Source: Dinoroseobacter sp049800835
GTDB taxonomy: Bacteria > Pseudomonadota > Alphaproteobacteria > Rhodobacterales > Rhodobacteraceae
Direction: 5' to 3'
Assembly: GCF_049800835.1 (NCBI RefSeq)
Contig: NZ_JBNAFU010000001.1
Coordinates: 124,001-188,000, forward strand
Length of the DNA stretch: 64,000 nt
The notes under the pieces were generated by a model. It was not told the DNA's origin. It did not search any database and was given only the letters and a program-made list of their open reading frames with translations. A program made the position numbers and the translations under genes. Below, piece after piece: positions 45,662 through 54,634 of the stretch (its first letter is position 1; each line of letters opens with the position of its first letter).

Positions 45662-46666
45662 ATGGACGACGTACAGATCATCGCGCTCGACCCGATCCCG
45701 GGGCACAAACCCCGCAGGTTCGTCTTTGCGCTGATGCACAATTTCACGATGCTGTGCTTCTCGTCCGCGGTCGAGGCGCTGCGCATCGCCAATCGCATGT
45801 CTGGACAGGAGCTTTATTCCTGGGCGCTGGCGGGCGAAGGTGGCGAGATCGCCTACTGCTCCGCCGGGGTGGGCTACAAGCTGGACATGGGGTTGACCGA
45901 GCTGACCCGCGACGACACGCTGATGCTCTGCGGCGGCCTCAACATCGCCGAGGCGACGACCAAGCCCCTGCTGAACTGGCTCCGGCGGGAGGCGCGGCGC
46001 GGGATCGTGACGGCGGGTTTGTGTACCGCAAGCTACACGATGGCGCAGGCCGGGTTGCTCGACGGCAAGCGGGCCACGATCCATTGGGAAAACCAGGACA
46101 GTTTCCTTGAGGCGTTCGACGAGGTCGATCTGACCAAATCGGTCTTCGTGATGGACGGCAATCGCTATACCACGGCGGGCGGCACCTCCTCCATCGACCT
46201 GATGCTGGCGATCATCGCCAACGACCACGGGGAGGAGCTGGCGAACGCCGTGGCCGACCAGCTGATCTACACCACCATCCGTACCGATCAGGACACGCAG
46301 CGTCTGTCAGTACCCACACGCATCGGGGTCCGTCACCCCAAGCTTGCACAGGTCATCCAGACGATGGAAGCGAACCTGGAGGAGCCGATCAGCCCCTCGA
46401 TCCTGGCCATGGATATCGGGATGAGCACGCGGCAGCTTGAACGCCTCTTCCGCCGCTACCTAAACCGCAGCCCCAAGCGGTACTACATGGAACTGCGCCT
46501 GCAAAAGGCGCGCAACCTGCTGATGCAGACGGATATGAGCATCATCAACGTCGCGCTGGCCTGCGGCTTCACCTCGCCGTCGCATTTCTCCAAATGCTAC
46601 CGCGCGCAATACCAGATCACCCCCTACCGCGAACGCGGCAGCCACGTGACGCGGTTGAGCGTCTAA
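45662..46666 (+). CDS. GlxA family transcriptional regulator (AraC type)
   Basis: 334 residues. The N-terminal DJ-1/PfpI-like domain (about 15-185) has the pseudo-elbow TAGLCTASYTMAQAG, and the C-terminal AraC double helix-turn-helix (about 225-325) has SILAMDIGMSTRQLERLFRR and NVALACGFTSPSHFSKCYR. The layout resembles GbdR/CdhR/ArgR-type regulators of amine and amino acid catabolism; the target is unknown. Its stop interlocks with that of the convergent gene (CTAA). Confidence 0.9.
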   Translation: MDDVQIIALDPIPGHKPRRFVFALMHNFTMLCFSSAVEALRIANRMSGQELYSWALAGEGGEIAYCSAGVGYKLDMGLTELTRDDTLMLCGGLNIAEATTKPLLNWLRREARRGIVTAGLCTASYTMAQAGLLDGKRATIHWENQDSFLEAFDEVDLTKSVFVMDGNRYTTAGGTSSIDLMLAIIANDHGEELANAVADQLIYTTIRTDQDTQRLSVPTRIGVRHPKLAQVIQTMEANLEEPISPSILAMDIGMSTRQLERLFRRYLNRSPKRYYMELRLQKARNLLMQTDMSIINVALACGFTSPSHFSKCYRAQYQITPYRERGSHVTRLSV

Positions 46667-47772
46667 CCTCGCGCCTCGGGCGTCATCCGATACAGCGCGC
46701 CGTTACCGACGCTCAGAAACCAGATCGCGCCGTTCGGGCCCTCGCGCACGTCGCGGGTTCTGGCAGTGGCGTCGCCTTCGATCTCTTCCTCGGTAAAGCT
46801 GCTGCCATCCAGCCGCGACAGGTAGCCAAACTTCAGGCTGCCGATGAACATGTCGCCCCGCCATTCGGGCCAGAGCGCGCCGGAATAGATCATCATCCCC
46901 GACGGCGCCATCGACGGATCCCAATAATGCGCGGGCTGTTCCATCCCCGGCTTTTCCGTGCCCTCGCCGATACGCAGGCCGGAATACTGCCGCCCGTAGG
47001 CGATCACCGGCCAGCCGTAGTTCGCGCCCGGTTCCACGCGGTTCACTTCATCCCCGCCGCGCGCGCCATGCTCGACCACCCATAGGTTGCCGTCCAGATC
47101 AAGGGCGGCGCCTTGCGCATTGCGGTGCCCATAGGACCAGATTTCGGACTGCGCGCCCGCCTGCCCCACGAACGGATTGTCCGCGGGGACCGTCCCATCG
47201 CGGTTCAGCCGCACCACGGTGCCGTTTTCATTGCCCAGATCCTGCGCACTGTCATCGTCGCCCCGGTCACCGATGGTCAGATAGATCTTGCCATCCACGC
47301 CTTCGACGATGCGAGAGCCGAAATGCCGCCCGCCCCGACTGCCGGGTTCGGACTGGAACAGGATCCGCGTTCCTTCCAGCGCGGTGCCGTCGGTGCTCAA
47401 ACGCCCCACGGCCAGCCCGGTGCCCGCACCACGCCCCTGTGGGATCGAAAAACTCAGAAACACCTCGCGGCTCCCGGCGAAGTCGCGCGGGATCATCACG
47501 TCCAGCAAGCCACCCTGCCCGCCAGTCTCGACCTCCGGCACGCCGCGCACCGGTGTTGAGGTGCCGTCCGCCACATGCAGCAGCCGCCCGCCCCGCTCGG
47601 TAATCAGCAGGCCACCGCCGGGCAAAAAACCAAATCCCCACGGCTCGTTCAGTCCGCTGACGACCTGGTCGACCTCCACCGGGCCGGCAGAGGTTTGCAG
47701 GGTTTCCGCCGACGCAGGCGCACTTGTCAGAACAGCGGCTGCAATCAGGCTTAAAACTGTGGGACGGGTCAT
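46663..47772 (-). CDS. PQQ-dependent sugar dehydrogenase family protein
   Basis: 369 residues, secreted: signal peptide ending in APASA near residue 22. The six-bladed propeller of the soluble glucose dehydrogenase/Yli1 family shows NEPWGFGFLPGG, ERGGRL, GGRHFGSRIV, TIGDRGD and WSYGHRNAQGAALD. Typical members are aldose dehydrogenases. ATG 47772 follows a good GGAGG site; an in-frame ATG at 47793 is less likely. Confidence 0.9.
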   Translation of the reverse strand: MTRPTVLSLIAAAVLTSAPASAETLQTSAGPVEVDQVVSGLNEPWGFGFLPGGGLLITERGGRLLHVADGTSTPVRGVPEVETGGQGGLLDVMIPRDFAGSREVFLSFSIPQGRGAGTGLAVGRLSTDGTALEGTRILFQSEPGSRGGRHFGSRIVEGVDGKIYLTIGDRGDDDSAQDLGNENGTVVRLNRDGTVPADNPFVGQAGAQSEIWSYGHRNAQGAALDLDGNLWVVEHGARGGDEVNRVEPGANYGWPVIAYGRQYSGLRIGEGTEKPGMEQPAHYWDPSMAPSGMMIYSGALWPEWRGDMFIGSLKFGYLSRLDGSSFTEEEIEGDATARTRDVREGPNGAIWFLSVGNGALYRMTPEARG

Positions 47773-47979
47773 TGGCTGCCTCCGGATTTGCATGGTGCAG
47801 ATGTAGGTGTCCCCCCGTCCAAACCCAGCACAGACCACGCGGACGTGAGCAAAGCGGCGCGCAGAGCGCCCGCATGGCGTCCGATAACGCAGGGGCACCC
47901 ACGCACGCCCCCTTTTCTTTCTGCACACGGCGAACTAGCGTCTGCGCAGGACGTTAGATCCACTTAGGGAGTTAAATGA

Positions 47980-49161
47980 ATGAAAAAGCTGTTACTGGCT
48001 TCCGTTGCTGTTCTGGCCGTCGCCTCGGCTGCAGGCGCAAATGAAGTGAAACTGGGCATCGCCCTCGGCTTCTCCGGCCCGCTCGACAGCCTCGCGCCGC
48101 CGATGGAAGCGGGCGCGAAATTCGCGATCGAGAAGATCAACGAAAGCGGTTTGTTCCTTGACGGGGCGACCATCACTTCCGTTTCCGGTGACAGCACCTG
48201 CGTTGATGCGGGCGCGGCCACTGCGACTGCGGAACGCCTGATCACGGCCGAAGGCATCAATGGCCTGATCGGTGCCATGTGCTCCGGGGCGACCGGCGCA
48301 ATCGTGTCGAATGTGTCCGTTCCCAACGGCATGGTCCAGATTTCGCCTTCCGCCACCTCGCCCGCGCTCTCGACGATCGAGGATAACGGCCTGTTCTTCC
48401 GCATGGCTCCCTCGGACGCGCGCCAGGGCGAAGTCATGACCCAGATCATCATGGAACAGGGCATCAACTCCGTTGCGCTGACCTACACGAACAACGATTA
48501 CGGCAAGGGCCTGGCCGACAGCTTCGCCGCCGCGTTCGAGGCCGCCGGTGGCGAGATTACCACCAGCATCCCGCATGATGAGGCCAAGGGCGACTACGCC
48601 TCCGAGGTCGGCTCTCTCGACGCCGCAGGCGGTGAGGCGCTGGTCGTGGCCGGATACGCAGATGGCGGCGGCGCAGGCATTATTCAGGCCGCGCTGGATG
48701 CTGGGTCCTTCGAACAGTTCATTCTGCCGGACGGCATGATCTCCGACACGCTGACAGACGCGTTCGGCTCTGATCTCGATGGCGCGTTCGGTCAGATTCC
48801 GGCCCCGGCTGGCGACGGTGCAGGTGTCTTTGCCGACATGGTGGGCGACGCGTTTGACCCGACCTCCGCCTATGCAGGCGAAAGCTTCGACGCGGCAGCC
48901 GTGATGCTGCTTGCGATGCAGGCTGCGGGCTCATCGGCGCCTGCCGATTACCTGCCCAAGATCCTCGAAGTGGCCAACGCTCCGGGGGAGCCGATTGGCC
49001 CGGGCGATCTGGCCAAGGCGCTTGAAATCCTCAAGAGCGGCGGTGACATCGACTATACCGGAGCCACGGGCGTCGAACTGATCGGCCCCGGCGAATCCGG
49101 CGGCACGTATCGTCAGGTTGTGGTCGAAGGCGGAGCGTTCAAGACAGTGCAGATGCGCTGA
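47980..49161 (+). CDS. Branched-chain amino acid type ABC transporter substrate-binding protein
   Basis: 393 residues, signal peptide with cleavage near ASAAGA (about 20). The Peripla_BP_6 fold: VKLGIALGFSGPL, GDSTCVDAGAATATAERLI, an internal disulfide-capable pair, and ALTYTNNDYGKGLADSF. It should bind an amino acid or similar acid and hand it to the permeases downstream. A 207-base gap upstream leaves room for its promoter. It is separated from the ATPase gene by a hairpin. Confidence 0.93.
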   Translation: MKKLLLASVAVLAVASAAGANEVKLGIALGFSGPLDSLAPPMEAGAKFAIEKINESGLFLDGATITSVSGDSTCVDAGAATATAERLITAEGINGLIGAMCSGATGAIVSNVSVPNGMVQISPSATSPALSTIEDNGLFFRMAPSDARQGEVMTQIIMEQGINSVALTYTNNDYGKGLADSFAAAFEAAGGEITTSIPHDEAKGDYASEVGSLDAAGGEALVVAGYADGGGAGIIQAALDAGSFEQFILPDGMISDTLTDAFGSDLDGAFGQIPAPAGDGAGVFADMVGDAFDPTSAYAGESFDAAAVMLLAMQAAGSSAPADYLPKILEVANAPGEPIGPGDLAKALEILKSGGDIDYTGATGVELIGPGESGGTYRQVVVEGGAFKTVQMR

Positions 49162-49183
49162 GCCGAACCTGTGCGACATCAAG

Positions 49184-49211
49184 CAGCCCCGGCAGCGCCC
49201 GGGGCTGTTTT
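49184..49211 (+). terminator. Hairpin with short T-run after the binding protein gene
   Basis: CAGCCCCGG pairs with CCGGGGCTG around six bases, followed by TTTT. It likely acts as a partial terminator, so the binding protein is made in excess. Confidence 0.65.
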
Positions 49212-49223
49212 GCGAGGAACGAT

Positions 49224-50012
49224 ATGATCAGGGTCGAAAATCTCCACAAGCATTTCGGCGGCTTTCGCGCCGTGGATGGCGCGACGCTAACGATCGAGAC
49301 CGGCTCGATCACCGGGCTCGTCGGGCCGAATGGCGCGGGAAAAACAACGCTTTTCAATGTGATCGCCGGCAATCTTAAACCGACCTCCGGCAAGGTCTTC
49401 ATGGATGATGAGGACATCACCGGGCTGGAACCGCATGATCTGTTCGCCAAGGGCTTGCTGCGCACGTTTCAGATCGCGCATGAGTTTTCCACGATGACGG
49501 TCCGTGAGAACCTGATGATGGTCCCCGGCGGCCAATCGGGAGAGACGCTCTGGAACACCTGGTTCGGGCGTGGACGCATCGCGCAAGAAGAAGCGGCGCT
49601 TCTGAAGAAAGCCGACGAAGTGCTTGAATTCCTGACGATAGATCACCTCAAGGATGAGCTTGCGGGCAACTTGTCGGGCGGGCAGAAGAAGTTGCTTGAG
49701 CTTGGCCGTACAATGATGGTTGACGCCAAGGTCGTGTTCCTCGACGAGGTCGGTGCGGGCGTGAACCGCACGCTGCTGATGACGATCGCCGACGCGATCC
49801 TCCGGCTGAACAAGGAGCGCGGCTACACGTTCTGCGTCATCGAACATGACATGGATTTCATCGGCAAGCTCTGCGACCCCGTGATCGTCATGGCCGAGGG
49901 CAGAAAGCTCGCCGAGGGCACGATGGCCGACATCAAGGCCAACGAACAGGTGATCGAGGCGTATCTGGGCACGGGGCTGAAGAACAAGGAGAAGCTGGAG
50001 GGCGCGTCTTGA
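49224..50012 (+). CDS. LivG-type ABC transporter ATP-binding protein
   Basis: 262 residues. Walker A GPNGAGKTT, signature LSGGQKKLLELGR, and Walker B VVFLDEVGAGV. The family insertion near LMMVPGGQSGETLWNTWFG is present. First ATPase of the pair. Start ATG 49224 follows GAGGAACG. A short open frame overlaps its stop. Confidence 0.93.
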   Translation: MIRVENLHKHFGGFRAVDGATLTIETGSITGLVGPNGAGKTTLFNVIAGNLKPTSGKVFMDDEDITGLEPHDLFAKGLLRTFQIAHEFSTMTVRENLMMVPGGQSGETLWNTWFGRGRIAQEEAALLKKADEVLEFLTIDHLKDELAGNLSGGQKKLLELGRTMMVDAKVVFLDEVGAGVNRTLLMTIADAILRLNKERGYTFCVIEHDMDFIGKLCDPVIVMAEGRKLAEGTMADIKANEQVIEAYLGTGLKNKEKLEGAS

Positions 50013-50137
50013 GGGCGCTTTGCCCGGTCCTGCCGGTGCTGGAACACTCCGCGTTCGGCGCGGCCGCGCACGGCGACATTGTCACCGGGCGGGATCTGAT
50101 CCCCAAGCAACACCTTGGAACCTGCCTGCCAACATGA
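50009..50137 (+). CDS. Possible 42-residue coupled open frame
   Basis: TTG 50009 overlaps the upstream stop (TTGA) and the frame closes at TGA 50135-50137. The translation is Leu/Pro-rich at first, then GAAAHGDIVTGRDLIPKQ. No family recognised; the frame could be chance in high-GC DNA. It lies in the 159-base gap between the two ATPase genes. Confidence 0.2.
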   Translation: MRALCPVLPVLEHSAFGAAAHGDIVTGRDLIPKQHLGTCLPT

Positions 50138-50171
50138 TCAGAGCCCCAAAAACAAGAAAAAGAGGGACGCG

Positions 50172-50990
50172 ATGAGCGATTATTCCGACCGGGGCAACAA
50201 GGACGCCTCGATCACCAATCCCCGCCCCGGCGGCACGTTCGCGGCGGTCGCGTCCGAAGGCGACCACCGCCTGGCCATTCCCGGAGAACCGTTCCTGATC
50301 GGCGATGGCATGACCGGCGGCTATGGGGGCGCGGATATCCTGCACGACTGCACGATTTCGGTCGATCGGGGCGAGATTGCCGTGATTGTCGGCCCCAACG
50401 GCGCGGGCAAATCCACCGCGATGAAGGCGGTGTTCGGGATGTTGAACATCCATACCGGCACTGTCCGGCTGGGGGGCGAGGATATCACCGCGCTCAGCCC
50501 GCAAGCGCGGGTGGCCAAGGGCATGGGCTTCGTGCCGCAGACCAACAATATCTTCACGTCCATGACGGTGCAGGAGAACCTCGAAATGGGGGCCTTTATC
50601 CGGCGCGACGACATCTCCGAAACGATGGATCAGGTCTATGAATTGTTCCCGATCCTGCACGACAAACGCCGTCAGGCCGCCGGAGAGCTGTCGGGCGGCC
50701 AGCGCCAGCAGGTCGCCGTGGGCCGCGCGCTCATGACCCAGCCGCAGGTCCTGATGCTGGACGAGCCCACAGCCGGGGTCAGCCCCATCGTGATGGACGA
50801 GCTTTTCGACCGTATAATCGAGGTCGCCCGCACCGGCATCTCCATCCTCATGGTGGAACAAAACGCCCGCCAAGCCCTTGAGATCGCGGACAAAGGCTAT
50901 GTCCTTGTGCAAGGCGCCAACCGCTACACCGACACCGGCAAAGCCCTTCTGGCCGACCCCGAAGTCCGCAAATCGTTCTTGGGGGGCTGA
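50172..50990 (+). CDS. LivF-type ABC transporter ATP-binding protein, N-terminally extended
   Basis: 272 residues from ATG 50172 (AGAGGGACGCG in front). About 50 residues precede the ABC core, longer than the usual LivF start. Then Walker A GPNGAGKST, Q-loop FVPQTNNIF, signature LSGGQRQQVAVGRA and Walker B LMLDEPTAGVSP. Works with the LivG-type ATPase and the two permeases. Confidence 0.93.
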   Translation: MSDYSDRGNKDASITNPRPGGTFAAVASEGDHRLAIPGEPFLIGDGMTGGYGGADILHDCTISVDRGEIAVIVGPNGAGKSTAMKAVFGMLNIHTGTVRLGGEDITALSPQARVAKGMGFVPQTNNIFTSMTVQENLEMGAFIRRDDISETMDQVYELFPILHDKRRQAAGELSGGQRQQVAVGRALMTQPQVLMLDEPTAGVSPIVMDELFDRIIEVARTGISILMVEQNARQALEIADKGYVLVQGANRYTDTGKALLADPEVRKSFLGG

Positions 50991-50993
50991 CTA

Positions 50994-51376
50994 GTGCGCT
51001 ACGTGACAGCCGCTCTTTGCATTCTGGTTTTGCCAGCGCAGCTTCAGCGAAGCCCACTCTCGTTTGCAATATCGAACTCGTATGTGGCCATACAGAACCT
51101 TGCAGCGACCATGGACGTGAATCCTCCCCTCCAGTTCGTATCTCCGGCGGTGAAAATAACGTCCTCACGGCGGACTTTGGGCACAGGAGCGCCAAGTTTG
51201 ATCGCTTTGTCGAGCTGGAGAACAACGCCATTTTTGCTCAGTCATTCGACGAGAAAACCGGGAGGCAGGAGATGCTTACCTTGATGCCAACCGGAAACCT
51301 TATTCTGACGGTCCATAACAACATGGATATCGGGATTGCCATAACGGCTTTCGGCAAGTGCGAAAGGGCCGACTAA
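50994..51376 (+). pseudogene. Small secreted protein gene with an apparent one-base frameshift
   Basis: GTG 50994 opens a frame starting RYVTAALCILV, a clear signal-peptide hydrophobic stretch, but it then leaves the coding frame. From the T-run at 51028-51031 a second frame gives FASAASAKPTLVCNIELVC and continues to TAA at 51374-51376, with an ideal AxA cleavage site. One extra T would join them into a protein of about 127 residues with five mature cysteines. The downstream frame ends TAATG into the permease gene, so the gene was once a coupled operon member. Either it is a broken gene, a base is missing in the assembly, or slippage occurs. Confidence 0.55.
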
Positions 51377-52386
51377 TGGACTTCCTCAACGCCCTTATTG
51401 CCCTTCTGAACTTCGTCATCATCCCTGCGACCGCCTATGGCAGCCAGCTGGCGCTTGGTGCGCTCGGGGTGACGCTGATCTACGGTATCCTGCGCTTCTC
51501 GAACTTCGCCCATGGCGATACGATGGCGCTGGGGACCATGTTCGTGATCCTGATCACCTGGGGGTTTCAGGCCGCCGGGATCGGGTTCGGCCCCCTGCCC
51601 ACCGCGCTGCTGGCCTTGCCCTTCGGCATCATGCTGACGGCCGTGCTCCTCATCGGCACCGACCGCGCGGTCTACAAATTCTACCGAAAACAGAAGGCCG
51701 CCCCGGTGATTTACGTGATCGCCTCTCTGGGGGTGATGTTCGTCTACAACGCGCTGACGCGGTTCATCATCGGCCCGGACAATCAACGGTTCTCTGATGG
51801 CGAGCGGTTCATCATCTCCGCCCGCGAGTTTCGCGACATGACCGGCCTGTCAGAGGGGCTGGCGTTCCGCACGTCCCAAGGGATCACCATCGTCACCGCT
51901 GTCATTGTCGTTGCGATCCTCTTCTGGTTCCTCAACAAGACCCGCACCGGCAAATCCATGCGCGCGTTCTCTGACAACGAGGATCTGGCGCTGCTGTCGG
52001 GCATCAACCCCGAACGCGTGGTGATGGTCACCTGGATCATTGTCGCCGCCCTCGCCGTCACGGCAGGCACGCTTTACGGGCTCGACAAATCCTACCGCCC
52101 GTTCACCTACTTCCAGCTTCTGCTGCCGATCTTTGCCGCCGCCATCGTCGGGGGCCTCGGCAGTCCGCTCGGGGCCATTGCAGGCGGGTTCATCATCGCG
52201 TTTTCCGAGGTCGCCGTTACCTACGCCTGGAAAAAGGTCGCAACCTACATCCTGCCCGAGGCACTGGCGCCCGAGGGCCTCGTCCAGCTTCTGGGCACGG
52301 AATACAAATTCGCCGTCAGTTTCGTCATTCTGATCATCGTTCTGCTGATCCGACCGACAGGCATCTTCAGGGGGAAAGCGGTATGA
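51376..52386 (+). CDS. LivH-type branched-chain amino acid ABC transporter permease
   Basis: 336 residues from ATG 51376 (TAATG overlap with the preceding frame). About eight membrane helices; the family motifs LALGALGVTLIYGILRFSNFAHGD and IVGGLGSPLGAIAGGFIIAFSE are split across the N- and C-terminal halves. It forms the channel with the next gene product. Confidence 0.93.
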   Translation: MDFLNALIALLNFVIIPATAYGSQLALGALGVTLIYGILRFSNFAHGDTMALGTMFVILITWGFQAAGIGFGPLPTALLALPFGIMLTAVLLIGTDRAVYKFYRKQKAAPVIYVIASLGVMFVYNALTRFIIGPDNQRFSDGERFIISAREFRDMTGLSEGLAFRTSQGITIVTAVIVVAILFWFLNKTRTGKSMRAFSDNEDLALLSGINPERVVMVTWIIVAALAVTAGTLYGLDKSYRPFTYFQLLLPIFAAAIVGGLGSPLGAIAGGFIIAFSEVAVTYAWKKVATYILPEALAPEGLVQLLGTEYKFAVSFVILIIVLLIRPTGIFRGKAV

Positions 52387-53693
52387 ACAACGCTGTCCGG
52401 ACACCGCTTCTCTTTGCCTGCATGGCCGGGCTGATCGCCCTGACGGGTGTGCTGCAAAGCTGGGATTCCGCGCTTGGCTTGCTGAATTTCGGCCTGATCG
52501 CCGCGATCATGGCGCTGGGTGTAAACATGCAATGGGGCTACGCGGGCCTGTTCAACGTCGGAATCATGGGCTTTGTGGCTCTGGGTGGCGTTGCGGCTGT
52601 TCTCGTGTCCATGCCACCGGTGAACGAGGCGTGGGCGCAGGGCGGCTTGCAGATGCTGTTTGCGCTGACCGTCGGGATCGCGACCATCATCGGCGCCATC
52701 TTTGCTTGGCGCAGGCTGGCGGGTGCGAAGTATCGCGCCTTGGCGGTTCTGGCCATTCTCATCGTCGGCGCGGTGATCTTCCGCGCCCTGTTCGGCCCCG
52801 CACGCGACGCGATCGAGGCTGTAAACCCCGCAGGCGAAGGCTACCTTGGCGGGCTCGGCCTGCCGATCCTGATCGCGTGGCCGGTGGGCGCGCTGTTCGC
52901 CGCCGGGGCCGCGTGGATCGTGGGCAAGACGGCACTCGGCCTGCGTTCGGACTACCTCGCCATCGCCACGCTCGGGATCTCCGAAATCATCCTTGCGGTC
53001 ATCCGCAACGAGGATTGGCTGACGCGCGGCGTAAAGAACGTCAATGGCCTGCCGCGTCCATGGCCCGTTCCCTACGAGATCGAGTTGCAGGAAGACCCCG
53101 GTTTTCTGGCGCGCGCCGAAGCCTGGGGTGTTGATCCGGTCGGGCTCAGCACTCTGACAGTGAAGCTGGCCTATGCCGGGCTGTTCCTGACCGTTCTTCT
53201 GATCCTGATGTGGCTCGCGCAAAAGGCGCTGAGTTCGCCCTGGGGGCGCATGATGCGCGCGATCCGTGACAATGAAACCGCTGCCGAGGCGATGGGCAAG
53301 GACGTCAAGCGCCGCCATCTGCAGATTTTCGTCATCGGCTCCGCGGTCTGTGGCCTCGCCGGCGCGATGATGACCACGATGGACGGACTGCTGAACCCCG
53401 GGGCGTACCAGCCCTTGCGCTACACGTTCCTAATCTGGGTGATGGTGATCGTCGGCGGGTCGGGCAACAACTGGGGTGCCGTGCTGGGCGGGATGCTGGT
53501 GTGGTTCCTGTATGTGCAGGTGGAACCGATGGGCACATGGCTGATGGGCGTTCTGACGGCCGGGCTGGAGGATGGAAGTTTCCTCAAGGACCACCTGATC
53601 GCCAACGCAGTCTACATGCGGTTCCTGGTGATGGGGATCGTGCTGCTGCTGGTGCTGCGGTTCAGCCCGCGGGGGCTTATTCCGGAGCGGTGA
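52383..53693 (+). CDS. LivM-type branched-chain amino acid ABC transporter permease
   Basis: 436 residues, longer than average because of an extra membrane region between about residues 75 and 140. The core has LGVNMQWGYAGLFNVG, LRSDYLAIATLGISEI, RAIRDNETAAEAMGKDVKR and VGGSGNNWGAVLGG. The ATG overlaps the previous stop by four bases. Last gene of the transporter operon. Confidence 0.93.
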   Translation: MNNAVRTPLLFACMAGLIALTGVLQSWDSALGLLNFGLIAAIMALGVNMQWGYAGLFNVGIMGFVALGGVAAVLVSMPPVNEAWAQGGLQMLFALTVGIATIIGAIFAWRRLAGAKYRALAVLAILIVGAVIFRALFGPARDAIEAVNPAGEGYLGGLGLPILIAWPVGALFAAGAAWIVGKTALGLRSDYLAIATLGISEIILAVIRNEDWLTRGVKNVNGLPRPWPVPYEIELQEDPGFLARAEAWGVDPVGLSTLTVKLAYAGLFLTVLLILMWLAQKALSSPWGRMMRAIRDNETAAEAMGKDVKRRHLQIFVIGSAVCGLAGAMMTTMDGLLNPGAYQPLRYTFLIWVMVIVGGSGNNWGAVLGGMLVWFLYVQVEPMGTWLMGVLTAGLEDGSFLKDHLIANAVYMRFLVMGIVLLLVLRFSPRGLIPER

Positions 53694-53763
53694 GCCAGTG
53701 CGACGGTCGTAGCGAGAGGCCAGCGCCTCGCGCTCCCCGGATATCTTCAGACCCGAATGAGGC

Positions 53764-54213
53764 TCAAGCGCATTTGGCCGATTCGGCCTCCTGCATCGCT
53801 GCGGCGGTCGCCTCCAGGGCAAGCAGGATCGAGGCATGGCGGTTCTTGTAGTCCTTGGCCGGGATCAGCACTTCCAGCCCGTCAAACGGCGCGTCGGGAA
53901 CAGGTCCGTCGGTCTTGAGCATCGCCTTGAGTTGGTCGCGCGCGGTTTCCACCTCCGCGCGGGTGCGCCCGATCACCGCCTGCCCCAGCACGGAAGCCGC
54001 CGCCTGCCCCAAGGCGCAGGCTTTGACGTCCTGTCCGAACTCCGCGACCTTGCCGTCGGCAAGCTTCACATCCACCGTCACGGTCGATCCGCACAACGGT
54101 GAGCGTTTCTTGGCGGTTGCGTCGGGCGCCTCCAGACGCTCAGTATGCGGAATCTCTGCCGCCAGCGCCAGAATGCGCTGCGAATAGAGTTTGATCAGGT
54201 CCGTGTCAGACAT
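53764..54213 (-). CDS. Iron-sulfur cluster assembly scaffold protein (IscU/NifU-N type)
   Basis: 149 residues. The three cluster-ligand cysteines of the IscU fold appear in SPLCGSTV, VKACALGQAAAS and, near the end, SAKCA. It lacks the LPPVK chaperone loop of true IscU, so it belongs to the shorter relatives. Single gene, transcribed divergently from hisI with 61 bases between starts. Confidence 0.82.
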   Translation of the reverse strand: MSDTDLIKLYSQRILALAAEIPHTERLEAPDATAKKRSPLCGSTVTVDVKLADGKVAEFGQDVKACALGQAAASVLGQAVIGRTRAEVETARDQLKAMLKTDGPVPDAPFDGLEVLIPAKDYKNRHASILLALEATAAAMQEAESAKCA

Positions 54214-54274
54214 GGCGTTTCCTCCGGTCCTGCCTTAGATAGGCCGCGCTGTCGCATGTCCATAGGAGTTCCAC

Positions 54275-54634
54275 ATGGCGTTTGATCCTGCAACCCTTCG
54301 GTTCAACGACCAAGGTCTGATCCCCGTCATCGCGCAGGAGGCAGAGACGGGCGAGGTGCTGATGATGGCGTGGATGAACGCGCAGGCCGTGGTCAAGACG
54401 CTTGAGACCGGGCGCGTCACCTACTGGTCCCGCTCGCGGCAGGCCTTCTGGATCAAGGGGGAAACGTCAGGCCATGTACAGGAGCTCGTCGATCTGCGCG
54501 TGGATTGTGACCGCGATTGCCTGCTGGCGCTCGTACGTCAAACCGGGGCGGCCTGCCACACCAACCGCCGTGTGTGCTTCTATACATCCGTGAAGGACGG
54601 GGACGAGGTCGAGTTGATGGCGCCGATGACCTAG
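54275..54634 (+). CDS. hisI: Phosphoribosyl-AMP cyclohydrolase
   Basis: Third step of histidine synthesis. 119 residues, the stand-alone HisI without the HisE domain. Catalytic features: RLNDQ-like opening FNDQGLIPVIAQ, WMNAQAV, GRVTYWSRSR, the Mg-binding DCDRD, and the zinc cysteines in GAACHTNRRVCFY. Its stop interlocks with that of the convergent ThiE-like gene (CTAG). Confidence 0.95.
   Translation: MAFDPATLRFNDQGLIPVIAQEAETGEVLMMAWMNAQAVVKTLETGRVTYWSRSRQAFWIKGETSGHVQELVDLRVDCDRDCLLALVRQTGAACHTNRRVCFYTSVKDGDEVELMAPMT

Noticed and set aside
53707..53745. Hairpin after the LivM-type gene
   Set aside because: The stem has a mismatch and no T-run follows, so I do not call it a terminator.
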